Shown: positions 1 through 5,561 of the stretch, piece by piece
Position numbering within the stretch: the first letter of the stretch is position 1
How the letters are laid out: every line of letters starts with the position of its first letter
Origin: Bacteroidales bacterium
Lineage (GTDB): Bacteria > Bacteroidota > Bacteroidia > Bacteroidales > P3
Assembly (NCBI GenBank): GCA_031286005.1
Contig: JAITVC010000273.1
Span: 1 to 5,561 of the forward strand
Direction: 5' to 3'
Length of the DNA stretch: 5,561 bases
Position numbers and translations under genes: made by a program
The notes under the pieces: generated by a model
The model's database searches: none
What the model was told of the DNA's origin: nothing
Seen by the model: only the letters and a program-made list of their open reading frames with translations

Positions 1-683
1 CGGGCTACAAAATCGTCTTTTCGCAGGATACTGTTTTGTAGCGTTTCGGCAACGGTTTTTAGGCATTCATCACCCTTAATGTGGCCGTATTGGTCGTTGA
101 ATTTCTTAAAGAAATCAATATCCACCATCAGTATACTGAGCACACTACCGGAACGGGACAAGGTGTTCATCAAGCGCGCAATGGTATCATCAAAATAACG
201 CCGGTTGTAAATCCCTGTTAGCCCGTCGTAGTGAATTTTCTTGGCCTCTAACTCCATACGAACAAGCGCTTCTTGTGTTTTTCTTAACTCGGTTATGTCG
301 ATGGCATATTCAAGGTGCGCTTTTCGCCCGTCGGGCCAATCAATGAATCGTGCTGTTTTACGTAGTATGGCACCTTTCACTTCTTCGTGGTGTTCCCATA
401 TAAAGGTCTTGTCAGGTTCTTCATGCAACCGATCATAGGGGCAGGTAGGGCAGGGACTATCCCGTTTCTGAAGTAATTTATAGCAAATTTGGCCTACGCC
501 ATCTTCTTCAATACCAAAATTACGTCTAATACTATCGTTGAGAAAGAGAATCTCGAAAGTTTCGGAGTCACACACACAGATGATAGCTTCCATTCCATTC
601 AAGATGCTTCTAAGCATAGCTTGTTGATCGATTTCAACATTCGGCAGCTTAGTTTCATTAATCTTTGGTAGTTGTTTTTGCAT
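1..683 (-). CDS. PAS-GGDEF diguanylate cyclase, 3' part missing (window edge)
   Basis: Probable sensor diguanylate cyclase, an enzyme class that makes cyclic di-GMP from two GTP. About 227 residues are visible, starting at the ATG complementary to 681-683, and the frame is open to the left edge. Residues about 24-130 look like a PAS sensor domain: it opens LRSILNGMEAIICVCD and closes with DITELRKTQEAL, the usual PAS-to-linker transition. The GGDEF domain starts near residue 150 with DGLTGIYNRR (153-162), then VDIDFFKKFNDQYGH (187-201), whose D188 and D190 fall in the metal-binding region, then KGDECL. The window ends just after DDFVA, immediately before the expected GGD/EEF signature, so catalytic competence cannot be judged. 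No signal peptide or membrane segment is seen, so a cytoplasmic protein is inferred. Cysteines 67, 78 and 81 form C-x10-C-x2-C inside the PAS domain. The start is supported by a -7 box about 20 bp upstream. Family call is confident; signal and activity are unknown. Confidence 0.9.
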   Translation of the reverse strand, partial: MQKQLPKINETKLPNVEIDQQAMLRSILNGMEAIICVCDSETFEILFLNDSIRRNFGIEEDGVGQICYKLLQKRDSPCPTCPYDRLHEEPDKTFIWEHHEEVKGAILRKTARFIDWPDGRKAHLEYAIDITELRKTQEALVRMELEAKKIHYDGLTGIYNRRYFDDTIARLMNTLSRSGSVLSILMVDIDFFKKFNDQYGHIKGDECLKTVAETLQNSILRKDDFVA

Positions 684-702
684 ATTTTTTTGTTTTAGAG
701 TG

Positions 703-710
703 CAAAGATA
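703..710 (-). promoter_or_regulatory. -7 box TATCTTTG for the GGDEF gene
   Basis: On the minus strand TATCTTTG matches the Bacteroidota sigma-ABfr -7 consensus TAnnTTTG. The GGDEF start codon is about 20 bp downstream, giving a short A-rich leader. I could not find a convincing TTTG -33 element at the usual spacing, because that position is occupied by the opposing arm and the T-rich spacer. Confidence 0.6.
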
Positions 711-723
711 CGAAAAAAAATTG

Positions 724-731
724 TATCTTTG
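724..731 (+). promoter_or_regulatory. -7 box TATCTTTG for the rightward repeat ORF/DUF6261 unit
   Basis: TATCTTTG on the plus strand matches TAnnTTTG. Transcription would begin near 738-742, just ahead of the ATG at 749. That makes starts upstream of 724 unusable from this promoter. A clear -33 TTTG at standard spacing is not seen. Confidence 0.6.
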
Positions 732-748
732 CACCAAGTTTACAACAA

Positions 749-1009
749 ATGACTCTAAATCTTAGTAAGATGCCCTATAAAACATCCATTAGAAACGCAA
801 CAATGCCCTCGCTGCAATGCGTGAGGAGTGCGTTTCAAACTGCTGCGTACTTGCATCAAATGGTGCAATCTTGTTGCAAACTTGCGACGGCCTTGCACCG
901 AGTGGTGCAAAGCTGTTTCAAATCTGCGGCGGATTTGCACCAAGTGGTGCAAGCCAATTCAAATTTTGAGGGCTTGCATCAAATCTGCGGAAACCAGCTA
1001 TACGATTGA
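749..1009 (+). CDS. Small hypothetical protein with 14-residue repeats
   Basis: Putative 86-residue protein that I do not recognise. An in-frame ATG exists further upstream at 665, but it precedes the -7 box at 724-731. I therefore chose the ATG at 749, with a third possible start at 770. The body is a tandem repeat of about 14 residues: LHQMVQSCCKLATA, LHRVVQSCFKSAAD, LHQVVQANSNFEG, then a partial LHQICG. A diverged first copy begins LQCVRSAFQ. Leu at position 1, hydrophobics at 4-5 and Ala/Leu near 11-12 would fit an amphipathic helix of two heptads per repeat. Unit lengths of 42, 42 and 39 bp keep the frame, which favours translation. Against this, the repeat core is a DNA palindrome, so the opposite strand is also open and shows LHH-VQ repeats. 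The open frame may therefore be a by-product of a structured RNA or DNA array. It is 49 bp upstream of, and co-oriented with, the DUF6261-like gene. Confidence 0.45.
   Translation: MTLNLSKMPYKTSIRNATMPSLQCVRSAFQTAAYLHQMVQSCCKLATALHRVVQSCFKSAADLHQVVQANSNFEGLHQICGNQLYD
812..990. repeat. 42-bp tandem repeat array with palindromic cores
   Basis: Units start at about 812 (diverged, 39 bp), 851 (42 bp), 893 (42 bp), 935 (39 bp) and 974 (truncated). Each of the three good units begins with an 18-bp core: 851-868, 893-910 and 935-952. The copy at 935-952, TTGCACCAAGTGGTGCAA, is perfectly symmetric (8-bp arms around AG). As RNA it would form a 7-bp stem with a tetraloop. The 851 copy has one C-to-T change that still pairs as U-G on the plus strand, and the 893 change falls in the loop. 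The rest of each unit carries a looser shared motif, TTTCAAA or TTGCAAA followed by a G/C-rich TGCG-like stretch. The last unit joins a left arm directly to that motif, as if the middle had been deleted. Confidence 0.8.
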
Positions 1010-1025
1010 AAAAAAACATTTATTA

Positions 1026-1033
1026 TATATTTA
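1026..1033 (+). promoter_or_regulatory. Possible weak -7 box and A/T-rich leader before the DUF6261-like gene
   Basis: The 49-bp gap (1010-1058) is almost entirely A/T. TATATTTA at 1026-1033 resembles TAnnTTTG but lacks the final G, and sits 25 bp before the ATG at 1059. No Shine-Dalgarno is present, which is normal in this group, where A-rich leaders serve. No terminator hairpin separates the repeat ORF from this gene, so read-through from the 724-731 promoter is equally plausible. Confidence 0.25.
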
Positions 1034-1058
1034 TTAACCAAATTAAAAACAAACTATT

Positions 1059-1790
1059 ATGAATGTAAAAGCACCTTTATTAACTAATCTTCGCAACGAG
1101 GAGCACTTTCAATTTATGTCCGATGTGGCGGATTTGCTATCGGCGGCCGACGAGCGTGTGAAAACTGCCCTTGGCAAGAATGCGACAGATTTTACCAATT
1201 TGCAAAAGCGTGAAGATGCGGCACTGGAACAAATTCGCAAGAACCAGCACTCCAAAAGTTTGGCGGAGATGGATGCCGCACGCGATACCCTTTACAAGGG
1301 ACTGATGCTGCTCACGGATGCCTATGCGAGTTTTGCTCCGCAGAGCAACGAGGCCTTGGCGGCCGAAAAAGTGCAAGGGGTGATTGACCATTATGGCGAT
1401 TTCAGTCGGAAACCGTATAACGAGCAAACGGGTACGCTTCACAACTTTATCCAAGAGTTGGAAACGGGCTGCACTGCCGCGCTCACCACAATGCACGCCG
1501 AAGCGTTTATCACAACGCTGAAAAACATCAACAAGGAGTTTCAAGAAGTTATGAACGTTCGTTACGACGAAAAGGCGACCACCGAAGTGGAAAACTTGCG
1601 TGATTTGCGCCTCGAAATCGACACCCTATATCGCAAAATTGCGAGCATCATCGAGTCCAGCATCGTTATTTTTGAAGAACAAGAGTATATTGATTTCGCC
1701 AAAAAACTCAACGAGCGGGTGGCCTATTATAATACGACCCTCAAAGCACGCAAAGGCGTTGCGGCGAAGAAAGAGGAAACGGCGGAATAA
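1059..1790 (+). CDS. DUF6261-like helical protein of unknown function
   Basis: A 243-residue protein with no signal peptide or membrane segment, predicted cytoplasmic. It starts MNVKAPLLTNLRNEEHFQF. The LRNEEHFQF stretch (11-19) and overall length are what I associate with DUF6261, a family I know from Bacteroidales; this is from memory, not a search. The whole chain is rich in Glu, Lys, Ala and Leu and looks all-helical, with likely long helices around 20-60, 65-110, 125-165 and 175-230. It ends in a charged tail, KARKGVAAKKEETAE. No catalytic motif, metal-binding cluster or nucleotide-binding loop is apparent, so an enzymatic role is not supported. A scaffold or binding protein is only a guess. 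It follows the repeat ORF with the same orientation and no terminator between them, and its 3' side is closed by the palindromic repeat and the terminator at 1914-1945. The ATG follows an A-rich leader typical of the group. Confidence 0.75.
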   Translation: MNVKAPLLTNLRNEEHFQFMSDVADLLSAADERVKTALGKNATDFTNLQKREDAALEQIRKNQHSKSLAEMDAARDTLYKGLMLLTDAYASFAPQSNEALAAEKVQGVIDHYGDFSRKPYNEQTGTLHNFIQELETGCTAALTTMHAEAFITTLKNINKEFQEVMNVRYDEKATTEVENLRDLRLEIDTLYRKIASIIESSIVIFEEQEYIDFAKKLNERVAYYNTTLKARKGVAAKKEETAE

Positions 1791-1796
1791 CCAAAA

Positions 1797-1870
1797 ACGG
1801 TCGTTTCGACTCCGCTCAACGACCGTACATCGGTGGCTGAACTGCACATCGGTGGCTGAGCGGAGTCGAA
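1797..1870. repeat. Nested intergenic palindromic repeat
   Basis: A perfect 14-bp inverted repeat, TTCGACTCCGCTCA (1805-1818) against TGAGCGGAGTCGAA (1857-1870), encloses a direct repeat ACATCGGTGGCTGA present twice (1827-1840 and 1846-1859). A second perfect 9-bp inverted repeat, ACGGTCGTT (1797-1805) with AACGACCGT (1818-1826), shares sequence with the left long arm, so the two hairpins exclude each other. Similar TTCGACTCCGCTCA-type palindromes are, from memory, dispersed in many Bacteroidota genomes; I cannot count copies here. There is no transposase and no target duplication. Confidence 0.75.
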
Positions 1871-1913
1871 GCCATTGAGGTTAAAAAGTAATGAATATCC
1901 AAACACATCAAAG

Positions 1914-1945
1914 AAAAAGGATGGCGCTTTGTCGCCATCCTTTTT
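1914..1945. terminator. Bidirectional intrinsic terminator
   Basis: The arms AAAAAGGATGGCG (1914-1926) and CGCCATCCTTTTT (1933-1945) are exact reverse complements around a 6-base loop. An 8-bp G/C-rich stem is flanked by an A-tract on the left and a T-tract on the right, so it can end transcripts from both sides. It serves the DUF6261-like gene rightwards. On the minus strand it sits 4 bp after the stop codon of the metallophosphoesterase, closing the atp-lnt operon. Confidence 0.9.
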
Positions 1946-1949
1946 TATG

Positions 1950-3059
1950 TTAAAACGAAAACTCCACCACCACAATCTCCGAGCGTGTGCCAATGCGATA
2001 GAGCGGCCCCCAGATGCCGAGGCCGGACGACACATAGAAATGCGTGCCACCTTTCTTCTTGTAGCCGTATGCCAATTCGTAGATGGATTTCACGATTAAG
2101 TTTCCGGGAAAGAATTGCCCGTTGTGCGTATGTCCCGAAAACTGCATCGCCACGCCGTTCTGCTCGGCCTCTTCCAAATGGTAGGGCTGGTGATCCAACA
2201 GGATAACGGGATATTGTTTATCCAAATCGGCAACGATTTCGGATAACGGTTTCCGGTGGCGGTTCGTTTTGTCGTCGCGCCCTGCGATATAAAAACTGCT
2301 GTCGACCAAAACCGCCTCATCAAACAACATTTGGATGCCCGATTTCTCATAATATTCAAAGTTCAGATGGCGATTATCGGCATAATATTCGTGATTGCCC
2401 GCCACGCCATACACGCCGTATTTGGCCTCAATCTGCCGCAAATCATCATCAATCTGTTGGCGAATGAAAGGTTCCATATTTCGATCGGCCAAATCGCCTG
2501 CAAGCAGAACGATGTCGGGCGCTTGCTCGTTGATTAATTTCACAAAGCGTTGCGCCTCCTTTTTGCGGATATTGTTGCCAAAATGCAAATCGCTGGCCAT
2601 AACGATTCTCAGATGTTTGTTTTGCGATGACTGTTCGGCAGAGACAGCCAACGTGGTAACATCGGGATGATTGAACTTATAGTTTCCAACCATCAGAGCA
2701 ATGAGCACAATACCGAAACTGACGGCATTTGCCCACATTCGGCACGTGCTCACAAGCGTTGCATCCGCATGAATAAACAGCGCATTGACGATTCTGCACA
2801 GGTCAATCAACAAAAACGCCACACCCATATACAGCACGGCTATCAAGAACGTAAAACCAACGAACGATAGCGTGCCGCCCACGTTCGGCGAAAGATAATC
2901 GGCCCCCAAGAATCCGGTAAACAAGGTTAGCAATAAAGCAACAAATGCAATACTGTAAATCCATTTGCCAATGGGATAGTGTGCAAAATTATGGTATCCG
3001 CGAAAAAAGATATACCCCATCAACAGGAGAAAGAGTGCAAGAAATAAAGTGTGTTTCAT
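1950..3059 (-). CDS. Membrane-anchored calcineurin-like metallophosphoesterase (YkuE/YaeI-like)
   Basis: A 369-residue protein with an N-terminal membrane part of about four hydrophobic segments (roughly 3-20, 33-53, 62-88 and 110-126), then a metallophosphoesterase domain from about 148 to the end. All family metal-binding blocks are present: SDLHFG (D157, H159), GDLADRN (D189), GNHEYY (N222, H223), LDHQP (H290) and SGHTHNGQ (H310, H312). This predicts an active two-metal phosphohydrolase held at the inner membrane. The substrate is not shown by sequence. Related proteins of the YkuE/YaeI type are envelope-linked, and a lipid or cell-wall phosphoester is plausible. The ATG lies 3 bp after the lnt stop codon, so it is translated from the same transcript, and the bidirectional terminator follows its stop immediately. 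It is the last gene of the atpD-atpC-lnt operon. Length and layout are normal and nothing is broken. Confidence 0.92.
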   Translation of the reverse strand: MKHTLFLALFLLLMGYIFFRGYHNFAHYPIGKWIYSIAFVALLLTLFTGFLGADYLSPNVGGTLSFVGFTFLIAVLYMGVAFLLIDLCRIVNALFIHADATLVSTCRMWANAVSFGIVLIALMVGNYKFNHPDVTTLAVSAEQSSQNKHLRIVMASDLHFGNNIRKKEAQRFVKLINEQAPDIVLLAGDLADRNMEPFIRQQIDDDLRQIEAKYGVYGVAGNHEYYADNRHLNFEYYEKSGIQMLFDEAVLVDSSFYIAGRDDKTNRHRKPLSEIVADLDKQYPVILLDHQPYHLEEAEQNGVAMQFSGHTHNGQFFPGNLIVKSIYELAYGYKKKGGTHFYVSSGLGIWGPLYRIGTRSEIVVVEFSF

Positions 3060-3062
3060 AAA

Positions 3063-4691
3063 TTATTTTGTAGGAATAGGCATCATCCATCTAAACACGA
3101 TGGCTAACAATAGCAACAGTCCGGCGAAAAACAGGGATATTCGACCGATATAATCGCCATATTTCACGTAAAACGTAATTTCATCGTTGGCCTTAATGGT
3201 TTGCGAGATAACAGCTTCTTCCCAATAGGGTGTGGCTTGAAAAACATCGCCACGTTGGTTGATAAAACAAGAAATACCGGTGTTGGCACAGCGGGCAATA
3301 TCACGGCGGGTTTCGATGGCACGCAATCTCGCATAGCGTGCATGTTGGCGGTGTCCGGGCGAATTGCCCCACCAGCCATCGTTGGTGATAATGCACAAAA
3401 ATTGGGCGCCGTTTCTCACAAATCCACTCACGAAATCGCCGTAAATAGACTCGTAGCAAATCACGGGAGAGAATGGCGGTGTGCCATATTGAGAGCGGAA
3501 TACATCTCGATTCACGCTGATACCAAGAGTGCCAACCGTTCCGCCCATGTCAAGCGCTAATTTCTCCAAAGGACGAAAGTATTTGACGAACGGCATAATT
3601 TCCACGCCGGGAGTTAACTTCGACTTGTAATACTTTTGTGAATAATCATCCTTGCTAACCAACAAGGCTGTATTGTGCGCCTCATAAAACTGATTGCCAT
3701 ACGACCGTGCTGCTGCCGTTTGTTCAGGTACTAAATGAAACGAAGAAAGCCCTGCTATCATCTCAACACTGTCATACTTTGACAAGAACGCCTGAATCGT
3801 TCTCAAACTTGGCGATTGCGCCATCTTATGTTCCCAAACATACTCCTGAATCATACTCTCCGGAGTAAGAATTAAACGAGTGTTAGGACTAATCTTAGTC
3901 TCCGCCAAACGTAACAGTCGCTCGGTAGCCACCACAGGGTCCAAATCATATTGCTCACTATAAGGGTCAATATTTGGTTGAACAACCAAAACCTCCATAT
4001 TAGTGCCCTTCTCTTCATAACGGCTATACATCACCAACGAAACAAGCATCGGCACGCAAAGTACAACACCTGCCCACAATCTTGACATACGGGGCAATGC
4101 TTTCGCAAAACGAGTCTTCGGCGTTAAATGCTCAAACAATTGTTGGTAGATACGCTGTCTAAACATCCCAAAGAGTGCAATATTACTCGCCCAAATCCAA
4201 ATCGATCCGCCCAAAGCGCCTGTAAACTCGTAGAATTGCACTAATGAGGGTTGCCAAGCAAACACATTGCCAAGCGTAATCCAAGGCCACGATAAATCCC
4301 AATCGAAATGGAAATACTCAAAGGCTGTAAAGAACACCATCAATACCCACAAACAATTGCGTCCTTTGAACACATGCTTCTTCACGATGTAATACAAATA
4401 CACCATCAAAGCCATCCATACACTATTCGAGAGAAAAGCGAATATGGCAGCAGGTGTGGAATTGAACACCCACCATGTTGTGATGATATTCCAAACTAAA
4501 AACGTCAGAAATGAATAGCCAAAGAAACGCTTGCCGTTTTTAACATCCGGTGTTTTTTCCAAATCGCTGAACAGCCAAAAGAGCGGAATAAAAGCAATAA
4601 AAATTAAAACTACGGCAAAGGGGCCTGTCCATGCCAAACCCAAAAGGACTCCGCTTAAAACAGCTAATCCTAAACGCACAACTGTCTTCAT
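3063..4691 (-). CDS. lnt: Apolipoprotein N-acyltransferase Lnt
   Basis: Transfers an acyl chain from a phospholipid to the N-terminal cysteine of diacylated lipoproteins, the last step of lipoprotein maturation, at the outer face of the inner membrane. The 542 residues, close to the usual length, start with several membrane segments (about 4-41, 58-101, 112-128, 152-178 and 205-222). A nitrilase-like domain follows (about 232-500) and then a C-terminal membrane segment (516-535). The catalytic triad is visible: E278 in LTPESM, K356 in YYKSKLTPGVE and C412 in VICYES. E364 in GVE matches the additional essential Glu of the family. ITNDGWWGNSPGHRQH (435-450) and RAIETRRDIARCANTGIS (457-474) are standard Lnt blocks. 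The start is 2 bp after the atpC stop and the next gene begins 3 bp after this stop, so expression should be coupled to the atp genes. No separate promoter is seen. Confidence 0.96.
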   Translation of the reverse strand: MKTVVRLGLAVLSGVLLGLAWTGPFAVVLIFIAFIPLFWLFSDLEKTPDVKNGKRFFGYSFLTFLVWNIITTWWVFNSTPAAIFAFLSNSVWMALMVYLYYIVKKHVFKGRNCLWVLMVFFTAFEYFHFDWDLSWPWITLGNVFAWQPSLVQFYEFTGALGGSIWIWASNIALFGMFRQRIYQQLFEHLTPKTRFAKALPRMSRLWAGVVLCVPMLVSLVMYSRYEEKGTNMEVLVVQPNIDPYSEQYDLDPVVATERLLRLAETKISPNTRLILTPESMIQEYVWEHKMAQSPSLRTIQAFLSKYDSVEMIAGLSSFHLVPEQTAAARSYGNQFYEAHNTALLVSKDDYSQKYYKSKLTPGVEIMPFVKYFRPLEKLALDMGGTVGTLGISVNRDVFRSQYGTPPFSPVICYESIYGDFVSGFVRNGAQFLCIITNDGWWGNSPGHRQHARYARLRAIETRRDIARCANTGISCFINQRGDVFQATPYWEEAVISQTIKANDEITFYVKYGDYIGRISLFFAGLLLLLAIVFRWMMPIPTK

Positions 4692-4693
4692 GC

Positions 4694-5561
<868 letters not shown>

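Larger units (their letters stand above)
701..733. repeat. Perfect inverted repeat forming a divergent promoter core
   Basis: The arms TGCAAAGATA (701-710) and TATCTTTGCA (724-733) are exact reverse complements separated by 13 bases that are mostly A (711-723). Each arm read outward is a Bacteroidota -7 box (TAnnTTTGC). The element lies between two divergently oriented genes, so it is read as a back-to-back promoter and not as a terminator. It could also be a site for a dimeric regulator that overlaps both promoters. Confidence 0.7.

Noticed and set aside
701..733. Intrinsic terminator reading of the inverted repeat
   Set aside because: The genes on both sides point away from it, its stem is A/T-rich, and no T-tract follows either arm. 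Both arms match promoter boxes.
665..748. Upstream extension of the repeat ORF to an ATG at 665
   Set aside because: It would overlap the GGDEF start region and run through the -7 box at 724-731, so a transcript from that promoter could not include it.
755..952. Minus-strand ORF of 65 codons with LHH-VQ repeats, antisense to the repeat ORF
   Set aside because: It is open because the repeat core is palindromic, so the reverse frame mirrors the forward one. It has no promoter box at its start and ends in low-complexity context.
812..990. CRISPR array
   Set aside because: Repeat units are adjacent and vary along their whole length, there are no unique spacers of constant size, and no cas gene is present.
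1137..1544. Minus-strand ORF of 135 codons inside the DUF6261-like gene
   Set aside because: It is fully antisense to a well-supported coding frame and shows no recognisable domain or start context.
1797..1870. Terminal inverted repeats of a small insertion sequence or MITE
   Set aside because: The enclosed 38 bp contain only a direct repeat, no flanking target duplication is visible, and there is no transposase. It fits a REP-like palindrome better.
2256..2870. Several plus-strand ORFs of 67-93 codons across the metallophosphoesterase
   Set aside because: They are antisense shadows of a gene with all catalytic motifs intact, and their compositions do not resemble real proteins.
3201..3560. 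Plus-strand ORF of 119 codons across lnt
   Set aside because: It is antisense to the nitrilase domain carrying the Lnt catalytic cysteine and has no promoter or family features.

Overview
The window looks like a chromosomal segment from a member of the Bacteroidota, most likely the order Bacteroidales. The support is: promoter boxes of the TAnnTTTGC type rather than TATAAT, A/T-rich leaders instead of Shine-Dalgarno sequences, a very short AtpC typical of this group, and a helical protein I assign from memory to DUF6261, a family I associate with Bacteroidales. No plasmid, phage or transposase gene is visible.

Layout. Positions 1-683 (minus) hold the N-terminal part of a PAS-GGDEF diguanylate cyclase that runs off the left edge. 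Positions 701-733 are a perfect 10-bp inverted repeat in which each arm is a -7 box, so it reads as a compact divergent promoter. It serves the GGDEF gene leftwards and a small plus-strand unit rightwards. That unit contains an 86-codon ORF (749-1009) built from 14-residue repeats. These are encoded by a 42-bp tandem repeat whose core is an 18-bp palindrome. It is followed 49 bp later by the DUF6261-like gene (1059-1790). Positions 1791-1949 carry a nested palindromic intergenic repeat and a bidirectional intrinsic terminator.

The right-hand 3.6 kb is one tightly packed minus-strand operon: atpD (partial, 5' end beyond the right edge), atpC, lnt and a membrane-anchored metallophosphoesterase. 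Its junctions are a 4-bp overlap, a 2-bp gap and a 3-bp gap, and it ends at the shared terminator. It combines the last two F1-ATPase genes with lipoprotein N-acylation and a probable envelope phosphoesterase.

The part not explained by known families is the block at 701-1058. It has a palindromic divergent promoter, an array of hairpin-forming 42-bp repeats that stays open in frame, and a downstream gene of unknown function. This is the best candidate for something undescribed. The sequence alone does not settle whether the array acts as a peptide, a structured RNA leader or a protein-binding DNA array.
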